DNA from: Kutzneria kofuensis
Lineage (GTDB): Bacteria; Actinomycetota; Actinomycetes; Mycobacteriales; Pseudonocardiaceae
Direction: 5' to 3'
Length of the DNA: 64,000 nt
NCBI RefSeq assembly: GCF_014203355.1
Contig: NZ_JACHIR010000001.1
Location: forward strand, 7,070,038 to 7,134,037
This document shows, one piece after another, positions 29,631 through 38,318 of this stretch. The number at the start of each line of letters is the position of its first letter. Positions within the stretch are counted from its first letter, which is position 1. A program made the translations under genes and the position numbers. Below the pieces are notes generated by a model. That model was not told the DNA's origin. It searched no databases and was given only the letters and a program-made list of their open reading frames with translations.

Positions 29631-32501
29631 ATGGACGTCGTGCTAGGGATTCTCGGTGAGACCGTGCTGCGTATCGACGGTCGCCTCGATGTCGATTGGG
29701 GTCGGCCCAAGGAGCGCGCGGTGCTCGCTGCGCTGGCCACCCAACCAGGTAAGGCGATGTCAATCGATACGTTGAGCGACTGGCTCTGGGATAGCGACGA
29801 CAGCCTACGCAAGCCCTCGTCGGCGCTGCAGACGCACGTGTCCCGCATCCGGAATCCCTTAAATAAGGTGCTCGCCGCGCATGTCGAACTTGTCAGCGAA
29901 TACCGGGGCTACAGGTTGGACGTGGACCATGCGGTGGTCGACTACTTCGTGTTCCGCGAGCTGATGGCGCGGGCCCGCGATGTCGGTGCCAAGGGCGACC
30001 ATGTGCAGGCCTGTCGGATCGCCGAGGAGGCGCTGGCGCTGTGGCGTGGCACGCCGATGCCGGAACTGGACAGCGAGCGGGCACGCAACTGGCGTCGCAT
30101 TGTGATCGAGAACGAATGGCTGCCGGCGAATATCGCGTTGGCGGGTTGGCTGGTCGACGTCGGCGAGCTGGACGAAGCGCTGCGCAGACTCGACGAGCTG
30201 GACCGCGATCACGGCGACACCCTCTTGGTCGCCCAGCAACGGTTGCGTGCCCTCTGTGCGCAGTCGAGGTTCGACGACGCCAAGCAGTTCTGTCAGAACT
30301 TTCGCAAGCGCATGCGGGACAACCTCGACGACGAGTCCGCGGCCGAGATTCAGAGATTCTACAACCATCTTGTTGCGACGCATGGAGCTGTTGTCCGTCA
30401 TCGGGTGCGGCCAGACCAACTCCCCGACGCGGTCCCGGACTTCACCGGCCGGCGCGACCTGCTGGCACAGCTCGACACCGCCCTCGCGGCGTCGGCGAAG
30501 GTGATAGTGCTGGGTGGACCTGGCGGTATCGGCAAGACGACCCTCGCGGTTCACTGGGCCCGTCGACGCCGTTTCGCCGACGGCGCGCTCTATCTGGACC
30601 TCAATGGCTTCGGCTACGGCCCGCGGGTCACCGAAGCCGAAATTATATACACATTTCTGGCGGCGCTTGGATATCCTGTCGAGGGTGAGGTGAGCGCGCG
30701 GGCGCGGACCGAGAAGCTGCGTCAGCTGACCGCCAATCGCCGGATGCTGGTGGTGTTGGACAACGTCGCCGAGTCCGCCCAGGTCCAGCGCATCATGCCG
30801 CTGCTCGGTCCCGCCGTCGTCCTGGTGACCAGCAGGAAGAGGCTGCTCGGTCTCGTGGTCTCAGGCGGGGCGCGCATGGTCACGGTGCCGCCCCTTGCTC
30901 ACGACGAAGGGGTCGCACTGCTGGTCGGCCGGATGGGGCGGCCGGCAGCGGACTCGGCGGCCGTCTCCCAGCTGGCGGACCTGTGTGTGGGATTCCCGCT
31001 CGCGTTGACCATCGTCGGCGACTGGGTTTCCGCGCGACCCGGCGCACCGCTGTCCGCCTTCGTGGATCGGCTTCGCGGTTCTCGACTGTTGAAGCTCGGG
31101 CGCCACGGCGACGCCGCCGCCACAAGCCTGGCGGCTGTGTTCGAGCTGTCCTATCTCGCTCTCAGCGAGGCTGGTCGGCGGCTCTTTCGATTGCTCGGCC
31201 TGCACCCCGGTCTGGACATCGGTGTCGCGGCGATCACCGCGCTCGCCGGTCGGGATGTCGAGGATGCGCTTGAGGAGTTGGTCGACGCGCATCTGCTCGA
31301 TCAACGCGGTGATCTCGATCGGTACCAGCTCCATGACGTGCTTCGCAGCTATGCCTCGGAGCTGGTGTCCGATCCGGAGCACGCCGCCGACCGGGAGGCC
31401 GCCGAGCTGCGTCTGCAGTCGTTCTACTTCCACAGCGCCGACAATGCGTTTCGGGCGGTGATGTCCTACGACTGCAGGGTGCCGCCGTTGGAGATCGAAG
31501 ACGGCGTCACCGCCGCCGAGTTCGCGGGCAGTGCCGAGGCGGCGCGATGGTTCGAGCTTGAACGAAACAACCTCTCCGGCGTGTTGGAGGTGGCCAGGGA
31601 CGGTCGGCGCTATGCGTACTGGCGGACGCCGCAGGTCGTCGCACCTCCAATGGTGAGGTTTGGCTGGCTAGACGAAGCGAAGCGGGCCTGGGAGATCGCC
31701 CTTGAGCTGGCCGAGGGGTCTGGCGACGCCTTCGCGCGTGGTGCGTGCGTCAACAACCTGGCCTCTTTCCTGCTGCACATCGGCGAGTATGACGAGGCGC
31801 GGCCCCTGCTCGAGTCGGCGCTTCGTTACGCCTCGGAAAGCGGTAGCGATCTCGGTGTGTCGGCGGTCCTGCACAACTTGGCCCGTGTGGAGGTCAGCCG
31901 AGGTCGGTTCCCCCGCGCGCTGGAGCTCTTCGAGCGTGCGCTGCAGGCAGCACAGCGGGACGGCAGCGTCGCGCTTCAGGCTACGACCATGCACCGCATG
32001 GGCACCACCTACCGGGCCTGCGGTCAGCCGATCCAGGCCGCGAAATGGCTGTACCAGGCGCTTGCGGCCCGTGAGGCGGCCCACGACGCTCACGGCACCG
32101 GGGACACACTGGCGGAGCTCGGCGCCTTGCTGGCAGAACGCGGCGACAAGGTCAACGCCGTCGGGCACGGCGAGCAGGCGGTCGCGCTCCTGGAGGAGAT
32201 CCACGATCTGGCCGGCGCCCGCAATGCCCGCATTCGATTGGCGCAGACGCACATCGATCTCGACGGTGATCGTGATGCCGCTCTGCGACACGCGCTGCGC
32301 GCCGTGGAACTGGCCAGGCTGACATGGCACGCCGAAGGGGAAGCGACCGCGCTCGATCTCGTCGGCCGGCTCCGGCACGCGACGGGTGACGTGGTCGCGG
32401 CGACCGATGCTTGGCGTGCGGCTGCCCGGATCTATCTGGATCGGGGAGATCCACGCGGTCACCAGATCATGCAGCGATTGGATGAACTCGGCGCGGCCTG
32501 A
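29631..32501 (+). CDS. SARP-family regulator (BTAD, NB-ARC, TPR; AfsR-like)
   Basis: A 956-residue transcriptional activator. The N-terminal OmpR-like DNA-binding domain (~5-95; KERAVLAALATQPGKAMSIDTL, SALQTHVSRIRNPLN) is followed by a BTAD helical domain (~100-245). The NB-ARC ATPase has Walker A GGPGGIGKTTLA near 295 and VTSRKRLLGL near 400. Then come a winged-helix region, a divergent linker and a C-terminal TPR array (~700-950; INNLASFLLHIGEYDEA-like units). Such proteins activate antibiotic or signalling genes when the ATPase is engaged. A heptamer direct repeat upstream suggests autoregulation. Lower GC and more irregular codon use than the surrounding genes hint at a distinct origin. 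Confidence 0.93.
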   Translation: MDVVLGILGETVLRIDGRLDVDWGRPKERAVLAALATQPGKAMSIDTLSDWLWDSDDSLRKPSSALQTHVSRIRNPLNKVLAAHVELVSEYRGYRLDVDHAVVDYFVFRELMARARDVGAKGDHVQACRIAEEALALWRGTPMPELDSERARNWRRIVIENEWLPANIALAGWLVDVGELDEALRRLDELDRDHGDTLLVAQQRLRALCAQSRFDDAKQFCQNFRKRMRDNLDDESAAEIQRFYNHLVATHGAVVRHRVRPDQLPDAVPDFTGRRDLLAQLDTALAASAKVIVLGGPGGIGKTTLAVHWARRRRFADGALYLDLNGFGYGPRVTEAEIIYTFLAALGYPVEGEVSARARTEKLRQLTANRRMLVVLDNVAESAQVQRIMPLLGPAVVLVTSRKRLLGLVVSGGARMVTVPPLAHDEGVALLVGRMGRPAADSAAVSQLADLCVGFPLALTIVGDWVSARPGAPLSAFVDRLRGSRLLKLGRHGDAAATSLAAVFELSYLALSEAGRRLFRLLGLHPGLDIGVAAITALAGRDVEDALEELVDAHLLDQRGDLDRYQLHDVLRSYASELVSDPEHAADREAAELRLQSFYFHSADNAFRAVMSYDCRVPPLEIEDGVTAAEFAGSAEAARWFELERNNLSGVLEVARDGRRYAYWRTPQVVAPPMVRFGWLDEAKRAWEIALELAEGSGDAFARGACVNNLASFLLHIGEYDEARPLLESALRYASESGSDLGVSAVLHNLARVEVSRGRFPRALELFERALQAAQRDGSVALQATTMHRMGTTYRACGQPIQAAKWLYQALAAREAAHDAHGTGDTLAELGALLAERGDKVNAVGHGEQAVALLEEIHDLAGARNARIRLAQTHIDLDGDRDAALRHALRAVELARLTWHAEGEATALDLVGRLRHATGDVVAATDAWRAAARIYLDRGDPRGHQIMQRLDELGAA

Positions 32502-32737
32502 GTGCCGAAGTTGATCACAGCGGGTAACACGCGAAAGATCTTCATTACACGTATGGGTGACGGTACTGGTGGGCGTGCACGTACATCCGGGTCGCCCGAT
32601 CGATGCTCAATCCTCCAATCGTGGTTGGCGTTGACGGTCATTTGCCGGACCCCGACTACGGACTGTCCATAGTGGTGTGTCATGCTCTCGCGCACTGCCT
32701 GATGTGTCGTCGGCGACATGCGAGAGGAAGCACCACC

Positions 32738-32863
32738 TTGGCTCGTAACAGAAGTGTCAAGTCTGTGACCGCGTTGGCGATCACGGTCCTGATCGTCTGC
32801 TGGGTGGTCGACTACAGCTGTGGCGGCGTGCGGCCCTTGGTGCCTCGCGTGTCCGTCGCCTGA
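32738..32863 (+). CDS. Small membrane peptide, 41 aa, TTG start
   Basis: A TTG codon 7 nt after the strong ribosome-binding site GAGAGGAAG opens a 41-residue ORF. It has a basic start (ARNRSVKSV), one hydrophobic helix (TALAITVLIVCWVV) and a short tail VDYSCGGVRPLVPRVSVA. It could be a secreted pre-peptide or single-span membrane peptide. An ATG further upstream in frame (32603) lacks a ribosome-binding site and adds a non-conserved-looking stretch. It lies downstream of the SARP regulator and before a second TTG-initiated peptide. Confidence 0.55.
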   Translation: MARNRSVKSVTALAITVLIVCWVVDYSCGGVRPLVPRVSVA

Positions 32864-33032
32864 CTGGCGGACACGTCCCGCCACCCGTGCGGCTCGTGCA
32901 CATGTGTGCGCGTCTGTGCCCGTGCCCCGATCGTGAACCCCTTGATCACCACGGCGTGTGACGGGTCTAGAGTCCCTGATTGTTGTTGCCGTAGCAACGT
33001 CCCCGGTTATGCGATACTGAGAAAGGCGCACG

Positions 33033-33296
33033 TTGAAGTACTTCCTCGCAGTCGCCGCGATCGTGTTTGGTTTGGCTCTTGCCAACCCGTGGTCCGTTCC
33101 GACTGACACCGTCGCGCACCACGTCGCCGTGGACCGTTCCGCCGTCGATCAGTCGACTGTGGACCGCCATTCTGTCGAGAGCGTGGGCACCGTGGTGGCC
33201 GAAGCGCCGCGGATGGTTGTCGTGTCCCCGCAGTGTTATTGCGTGGACTACGGCATTCTGGAAGTCCCGGCTGATGCGGTGACGAAACAGGTCTGA
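33033..33296 (+). CDS. Small secreted peptide, 87 aa, TTG start
   Basis: TTG 33033 follows GAGAAAGG by 6 nt. The product starts with a signal-peptide-like KYFLAVAAIVFGLALANPWS, then a hydrophilic repeat-like region rich in Val-Asp-His (VDRSAVDQSTVDRHSVES). It ends in a cysteine-containing tail (SPQCYCVDYGILEVPAD). The two closely spaced cysteines near the C-terminus and the small size are reminiscent of precursor or signalling peptides, but no family is recognised. A strong terminator follows. The tail motif CVDYG echoes VDYSCGG in the upstream small peptide. Confidence 0.6.
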   Translation: MKYFLAVAAIVFGLALANPWSVPTDTVAHHVAVDRSAVDQSTVDRHSVESVGTVVAEAPRMVVVSPQCYCVDYGILEVPADAVTKQV

Positions 33297-33302
33297 TGTT
33301 TG

Positions 33303-33340
33303 GCCCGCCGCGGGACCGGGGACCCGCGGCGGGCTGTTTT
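33303..33340 (+). terminator. Strong intrinsic terminator
   Basis: A 12-bp GC stem GCCCGCCGCGGG / CCCGCGGCGGGC with an 8-nt loop and a TGTTTT tail. It ends the small-peptide transcript and abuts the convergent AraC gene stop. Confidence 0.9.
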
Positions 33341-34209
33341 CAGGGGGTGGGGGGCGTGGTTTTGCGCCAGGTTCGGGGGGAATCGCCGAAGGCACGGGTG
33401 AAGGCGCGGCTGAAGGCGGCTTCGGAGGCGTAGCCGACGCGGGCTGCGATGCGGCCGACGGACTCGGTGGTGGAGTCGAGCAGGTGGGCGGCGCGTTCGA
33501 GGCGCTGCCGCTGGACGTAGGCGCCGGGCGGCTGGCCGAGCAGGGTGGCGAAGCGGGTGGCGAAGGCGGAGCGGGACAGCGACGCCACGGCGGCGAGCTC
33601 GTCGACGGACCAGTCACGGGCGGGGTCGCGGTGGATGGCGGACAGGACGGGACCGATCGCCGGGTCCATGGCGGCGGTGAGCCAGCCGGGCTGGGCCTGC
33701 CGGCCCGAGGCGGCCCAGACGCGAAGGGCCCGGATGAACAGCAGGTCGAGCAGGCGGGCGACCATCACGCGGGAACCGGGCTTGGGGTCGGTGACCTCGG
33801 AGAGCATGAGCCGCAGGCTCATGGGCAGCCAGGGCACGTCACCGGAGTCGCCGCGAACGACGATGGCGGCGGGGAGCACGTTGAGCAGGGGATCGGCGAC
33901 GAGGTGGTCGACGAGGAAGTGACCGGTGACCCAGCCGGCGTCGGTGGCCCGCACGACGTGGGTGTCGCCCCGGGCGAGCAGGGCCATGTCGCCGGGCCCG
34001 AGCTCGACCGGATCGTCGGAACGGAACTCGAGGCGAAGTGAGCCGTGCTCGACTATGTGCAGCATCCGCGATCCGGCGGGGTGGCGGTCACGGCGCGGGC
34101 GGTCGGTGGCGGAGCGGACGATCTCGCCGCCCTGCAGGTGCACGGCCTGGAGTAGGTCCGACAGCGCGTCGGCTGGAGGAACGGCAAAGTTGTCCGGCTT
34201 CTCAGGCAT
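33340..34209 (-). CDS. AraC-family transcriptional regulator (cupin sensor)
   Basis: A 289-residue regulator. The N-terminal cupin_6-type sensor (~10-165) includes GSRMLHIVEHGSLRLEF and ELGPGDMALLARGDTH. The C-terminal AraC double HTH (~190-285) includes WSVDELAAVASLSRSAFATRF and VGRIAARVGYASEAAFSRAFTRAFGDSPRTWR. It is divergent from the alpha/beta hydrolase gene with 68 bp between the starts and probably regulates the hydrolase-oxidoreductase pair. Confidence 0.93.
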   Translation of the reverse strand: MPEKPDNFAVPPADALSDLLQAVHLQGGEIVRSATDRPRRDRHPAGSRMLHIVEHGSLRLEFRSDDPVELGPGDMALLARGDTHVVRATDAGWVTGHFLVDHLVADPLLNVLPAAIVVRGDSGDVPWLPMSLRLMLSEVTDPKPGSRVMVARLLDLLFIRALRVWAASGRQAQPGWLTAAMDPAIGPVLSAIHRDPARDWSVDELAAVASLSRSAFATRFATLLGQPPGAYVQRQRLERAAHLLDSTTESVGRIAARVGYASEAAFSRAFTRAFGDSPRTWRKTTPPTP

Positions 34210-34277
34210 GTTTCTTGTCCAATCCTCCTCGTAGCCTGCACGAGTCCACCCGATTCGAACGCAGGAGGCAACCCGAC

Positions 34278-34964
34278 ATGTCCACCAAGCCGACGGTGCT
34301 GCTGGTGCACGGCTTCTGGGGCGGCGCGGCCCACTGGGCGAAGGTGATCGTGGAGCTGCGCCGCCGCGGCTACGACTCGCTGCGAGCGGTGGAGAACCCG
34401 CTGACCTCGCTGGCCGACGACGCGGCCCGCACCCAGCAGATGATCAAGCAGGTGGACGGGCCGGTGCTGCTGGTCGGCCACTCCTACGGCGGCGCGGTGA
34501 TCACGGAGGCGGGCGACCTGCCGAACGTGGTCGGCCTGGTCTACGTCGCCGCCTTCGCGCCGGACAAGGGGGAGAGCCTGGCCTCGATCGGCGAGGTGCA
34601 GCCGACCCCGGGCGGCGCGAACGTGGCCCCGGACTCGGACGGCTACCTGTGGATCCCGCAGGACAAGTTCCACGAGAGCTTCTGCCAGGACCTGCCGGAG
34701 GACGAGGCGCTGGTCATGGCCGTCACCCAGAAGGCCCCGCAGGGCGCGGCCTTCGTGGCCCCGGCGGGCGACCCGGCCTGGCGGGTCAAGCCGGCCTGGT
34801 ACCAGGTGTCCACCGAGGACCGGATGATCCACCCGTACAACCAGCGCCGGATGGCGGCCCGGATGGACCCGCGCAAGGTGGTCGAGCTGACGTCCGGCCA
34901 CGCCTCGCTGGCCTCGCAGCCGGTGGCGATCGCCGACCTGATCGACGAGGCCGCCGGCGCTTGA
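34278..34964 (+). CDS. Alpha/beta-fold hydrolase
   Basis: A 228-residue hydrolase. The oxyanion-hole HGFWGG is at ~12-17, the nucleophile elbow GHSYGG near 69-74 carries the catalytic serine, the acid is probably Asp/Glu in STEDRMIHP near 185, and the catalytic His is in SGHASLAS near 210. Length and motifs match the EstC/salicylate-esterase-like family. ATG 34278 follows GGAGG by about 10 nt. It is the first gene after the AraC regulator and likely its target. The ester substrate is unknown. Confidence 0.92.
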   Translation: MSTKPTVLLVHGFWGGAAHWAKVIVELRRRGYDSLRAVENPLTSLADDAARTQQMIKQVDGPVLLVGHSYGGAVITEAGDLPNVVGLVYVAAFAPDKGESLASIGEVQPTPGGANVAPDSDGYLWIPQDKFHESFCQDLPEDEALVMAVTQKAPQGAAFVAPAGDPAWRVKPAWYQVSTEDRMIHPYNQRRMAARMDPRKVVELTSGHASLASQPVAIADLIDEAAGA

Positions 34965-34997
34965 CCTCAAGATTGGTCGAAGTTTGACACTGGGGGC

Positions 34998-35939
34998 ATG
35001 AGAGCGATCAAGGCGAGTCGGTTCGGTCCGCCGAACGTGCTGGAACTGGCCGAGCTTCCGGCGCCGCAGCAGGCGGCCGGCCAGTTCCGGGTGGACGTGG
35101 ACCTGGTGGGGGTGGGCTGGCTCGACACCCGGATCCGCAGCGGCAACGGCCCGGAGTTCTTCGCGGTGACGCCGCCGTACGTGCCGGGCGGCGCGGTGGC
35201 CGGTGTGGTGACCGCGATCGGACCGGAGGTGGACCACTCATGGTTGGGCGCCAGGGTGATCACCCGAGCGACGGGCGGCGGTTACGCGGAGGTGGTGTTG
35301 GCGGCGCCGGAGGCTTCCTACGTCGTGCCGGCGGGCCTGGAGCTACGGGATGCCTTGGCGTTGCTCGACGATGGCAGCACCGCACTCGCCCTACTGGAGC
35401 GAACTCCCGTTCGTGACGGGGACAGGGTGCTCGTGGCGCCGGGCGTGGGCGGCCTGGGCAGCCTGTTGGTGCAACTGGCCGGCGCGGCGGGAGCGACGGT
35501 CATCGCGGCGGTCCGCGGCGAGGAAAAGGCCGCCATTGCCCGGAAGTTGGGCGCACAGGCGGTGGACTACTCAGACCCGGACTGGGCGCGAACCCTGAGC
35601 GACCTGGACGTGGTGTTCGACGGGATCGGCGGCGTGCTGGGGGCGTCGTTCCCGGCGTTGCTCTCCGACGGTGGCCGGTTCTCCGCCTACGGCATGGCCG
35701 GCGGCGCGGAGACCGTGGTAGGGGAGGCGGATCGGCAGCGGCTGAGCGTCGTGGGCATGTCGCAGCTGCCGGAGTTCTGGGCGGACACGCCCCGCCGGGT
35801 ACGGCAGGTGCTCGACGAGGCGGCGGCCGGTCGGCTGACGCCGATCATTGGCCGCATCTACCCGCTTGAGCAGGCCGCGGCCGCCCATTCGGACATAGAA
35901 TCACGGCGTTTCCTGGGCAAGCTGCTGCTGCAGACGTGA
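34998..35939 (+). CDS. Zinc-binding-dehydrogenase-family quinone oxidoreductase
   Basis: A 313-residue MDR-superfamily reductase of the quinone-oxidoreductase type, without the structural or catalytic zinc cysteines. A GroES-like N-terminal half (~1-115, VPGGAVAGVVTAIG) precedes a Rossmann half with VLVAPGVGGLGSLLVQLAGAAGATV (~145-170) and VVFDGIGG near 212. The C-terminal PIIGRIYPLEQAAAAHSDIESRRFLGKLLL pattern is canonical. It reduces quinones or enones using NADPH. It lies 33 bp downstream of the hydrolase, same strand, so probably in one transcript. Confidence 0.92.
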   Translation: MRAIKASRFGPPNVLELAELPAPQQAAGQFRVDVDLVGVGWLDTRIRSGNGPEFFAVTPPYVPGGAVAGVVTAIGPEVDHSWLGARVITRATGGGYAEVVLAAPEASYVVPAGLELRDALALLDDGSTALALLERTPVRDGDRVLVAPGVGGLGSLLVQLAGAAGATVIAAVRGEEKAAIARKLGAQAVDYSDPDWARTLSDLDVVFDGIGGVLGASFPALLSDGGRFSAYGMAGGAETVVGEADRQRLSVVGMSQLPEFWADTPRRVRQVLDEAAAGRLTPIIGRIYPLEQAAAAHSDIESRRFLGKLLLQT

Positions 35940-35969
35940 GGACGGCGCACTTTCCGGTTACGGTGACCG

Positions 35970-36731
35970 GTGATGCGCCGGGAAGCCGAGCGGGTGGAAG
36001 CAGCCTTCGTGACGGAATGCCTGTCCGAGGGCATAACGCTGCGCCGTCTGGCCGGCGGCGTGGTGGCCGAGGCGCCGGACGATCCGGGGCACTTCTGGAC
36101 CCGTGCGTTCGGCTTCGACCGGCAGCTGACGGACGACGAGCTGCTGGCGATCCTGGACTTCCACCAGGGCGTCGGCGAGTTGCAGTTGGCGCCGTGGGCG
36201 CTGCCGCCGAGCTGGGAGGAGATCCGCGAGGCGAACGGGCTGGTCGAGACGCAGCCGTGGGTGAAGCTGGGCTGCGAGATCGGGGAAGTCCGGCACAGCG
36301 ACGACACGGCGTTCTCGATCACGGAAATCGGCCCGGGCCGGGCGGGGGACTGGGCGGCGGTGATCGCGAGCGGCTTCGGGATCGCGGCGCATCTCGTGAA
36401 GGTGCTGACCCGATCGGTCGGACGTCCCGACGCGCGGCACTTCGTGGCGTGGGACGGGGCGCAGGCGGTCGGGGCGGCATGCCTTTACCGGCAAGGGGAT
36501 CTGGGCTATCTGACGACTGCGGCGACGCTCGCGTCACATCGGAACCGGGGCATCCAGTCGGCGCTCATCACCCGCCGCGCCAAGGAAGCGGCGGCGGATG
36601 GGTGCCGTAACCTCGTGGCGGAGACGGGAAAGCCGGCCCCCGGTCGGAAGAACTCGTCGTTCGGCAACCTGACCAGGGCCGGCCTCCGACCGCTCCACGA
36701 ACGTCGCAGCTTTCAGTCGGACAGCAGGTAG
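35970..36731 (+). CDS. GNAT-family N-acetyltransferase
   Basis: A 253-residue protein with an N-terminal ~125-residue extension (FWTRAFGFDRQLTDDELLAILDF, LQLAPWALPPSW) and a C-terminal GNAT domain. The acetyl-CoA loop is in LASHRNRGIQSALI (R/Q-x-x-G-x-A analogue) near 195-208. The GTG 35970 / ATG 35973 pair gives an uncertain first codon. The last 19 nt overlap the convergent methyltransferase. Acceptor unknown. Confidence 0.88.
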   Translation: MMRREAERVEAAFVTECLSEGITLRRLAGGVVAEAPDDPGHFWTRAFGFDRQLTDDELLAILDFHQGVGELQLAPWALPPSWEEIREANGLVETQPWVKLGCEIGEVRHSDDTAFSITEIGPGRAGDWAAVIASGFGIAAHLVKVLTRSVGRPDARHFVAWDGAQAVGAACLYRQGDLGYLTTAATLASHRNRGIQSALITRRAKEAAADGCRNLVAETGKPAPGRKNSSFGNLTRAGLRPLHERRSFQSDSR

Positions 36732-37747
36732 AACGCCCACTTGTCGGCGCCGATGGGCAGCATCTCGACGCCTCGGAAGCCGGCTTCCGAGGCGTAGTGC
36801 CGCAGCGTCTCGGGGCGCATGACGGTGCCGGTGGCAGCGGAATCCGGCACGCCCATGGCGTCGGGCAGGCAGGAGATGACACTCCAGCCGTAGAGGTACT
36901 GCTCGCGCTGAGAGGCGGGCGCAGCGGGCTCGGGGTCGGTCCGTTCGTCGATGACGAGCACGAAACCGTCGTCGGCCAAGGACTCCCGGGCCGCGCTGAG
37001 CACGGCCACCGGGTACGCCATGTCGTGCAGGGCCTCGATGATTGTGACCAGGTCGTACGGCCCGTCGAGCCCGGTGGCGGCATCGGCGGCGGAGAACCGC
37101 ACCCGGTCGGCCACGCCCGATTCCTCGGCGCTCCTCGTCGCGGACTCGATGGCCCGCTCGTCGAGGTCCAGGCCGTGCACGGTGATCTCCGGATACGCCT
37201 GCGCCATCGCGATGCTGGACCAGCCGAGGCCGCAGGCGATGTCGGCAACCCGGGCCGAAGTGGACAGTCGCTTGTGGACTGACGGAATGGCCGGCAACCA
37301 CGAGGAGCCCAGCAGGTTCATGAACACCGGCCGGTTGGACGGCCAGCGCCCCTCCGGCTCCCAGGTCATCGGCGCCGGCGCGCCACCGGTCCGGAACGCG
37401 TCGACGACGTCGCCGAGCCGTCGGGCGGCGCGCACGAGTTCGATGCTCATCGACGTGCCGAACAGCAGACTCGAGGCGTCGGCGAGCACCGGGACATGGC
37501 CCGCGGGCACCAGGTATCTCCCCGGCTCGACGACCTCGACCAGCCCGGCGGCGGCGTGGTGTTCGAGCCATTCGCGGGCGTACCGCTCGGCGGTTCCGGT
37601 GCGCTGGGCCAGCTCCGACGACGTCAGCGGGCCGCCGTCCGCGAGCGCCCGGTAGTAGCCGAGGCGTTCGCCGATGTACATCGTGTACAGCTCCAGCGCG
37701 CCGACGGCGTTCTGGAAGATCCGGGCGGACAGGTCGGTCGGCTCCAT
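36713..37747 (-). CDS. Class I SAM-dependent methyltransferase with winged-helix N-terminus
   Basis: A 344-residue methyltransferase of the Rv2258c type. A winged-helix dimerisation domain (~1-90; LTSSELAQRTGTAERYAREWL) precedes the Rossmann domain. SAM motif I VADIACGLGWSSIAMA is near residue 167, motif II GLDLDERAIE near 190, and VTIIEALHDMAYPV near 230. Substrate unknown; homologues methylate small molecules. It overlaps the GNAT gene's end and lies 23 bp downstream of a membrane-protein gene on the same strand. Confidence 0.9.
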   Translation of the reverse strand: MEPTDLSARIFQNAVGALELYTMYIGERLGYYRALADGGPLTSSELAQRTGTAERYAREWLEHHAAAGLVEVVEPGRYLVPAGHVPVLADASSLLFGTSMSIELVRAARRLGDVVDAFRTGGAPAPMTWEPEGRWPSNRPVFMNLLGSSWLPAIPSVHKRLSTSARVADIACGLGWSSIAMAQAYPEITVHGLDLDERAIESATRSAEESGVADRVRFSAADAATGLDGPYDLVTIIEALHDMAYPVAVLSAARESLADDGFVLVIDERTDPEPAAPASQREQYLYGWSVISCLPDAMGVPDSAATGTVMRPETLRHYASEAGFRGVEMLPIGADKWAFYLLSD

Positions 37748-37770
37748 GCCGTCCACCCTGCCAGATCCGG

Positions 37771-38280
37771 TCAGGACAGGTACTTCACCGCGACCTTCAA
37801 CACGATGATGAGTGCCCCGACGAGCGCGCTGATGAAGCCGATGCCGACGCTGGCGCCGGTGGAGTGGCCGTTGCGGCCGGCGGCGAGCAGGCCCCAGCCG
37901 AACATCAGCGCCACCGCGGCGCCCAGCGAGGTCCACACCGCGGTGTCGAGCGGCGCGCCGGCGGCGGTCATGATCAGCAGCACCACCAGCGGCAGCACGG
38001 CGTTCTCGACGATGGAGAACTCCTCGGCCAGCGAGTGTCGCAGGCCGCGCAGCCACGACGGGGAATCGCCGGCGATCCCGTCCCCCAGGAAGTGCGCGTA
38101 CGAGAACGCGATCCAGTAGACGATCAGCGTCGCGGGCACGGCGACGACCGTCATGACGAGCTTGGTCTGCTCCTGGACGGTGGCGATCAGGGCCGCGCAG
38201 ATGGCGGTCCCGTGCACGGCGCCGGCCGCGTTGTGGGCGGGCTCGACAACGTGCGCGACGATCTTCAGCCAGCGGGGCAT
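37771..38280 (-). CDS. Integral membrane protein, 169 aa
   Basis: Four or five hydrophobic helices are visible (about 20-35, 40-62, 95-110, 115-133, 145-167), with a conserved-looking hydrophilic loop HFLGDGIAGDSPSWLRGLRHSLAEEFS between helices 2 and 3. I recognise no family. It precedes the methyltransferase by 23 bp on the same strand and may share its transcript. Function not assignable. Confidence 0.75.
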   Translation of the reverse strand: MPRWLKIVAHVVEPAHNAAGAVHGTAICAALIATVQEQTKLVMTVVAVPATLIVYWIAFSYAHFLGDGIAGDSPSWLRGLRHSLAEEFSIVENAVLPLVVLLIMTAAGAPLDTAVWTSLGAAVALMFGWGLLAAGRNGHSTGASVGIGFISALVGALIIVLKVAVKYLS

Positions 38281-38318
38281 GGCTGCAGAACCTAACAGGT
38301 ACAGGATGCTCCATGGCT

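Noticed and set aside
32603-32737. Longer version of the first small peptide starting at ATG 32603
   Set aside because: No ribosome-binding site, whereas TTG 32738 has one of the best in the window.
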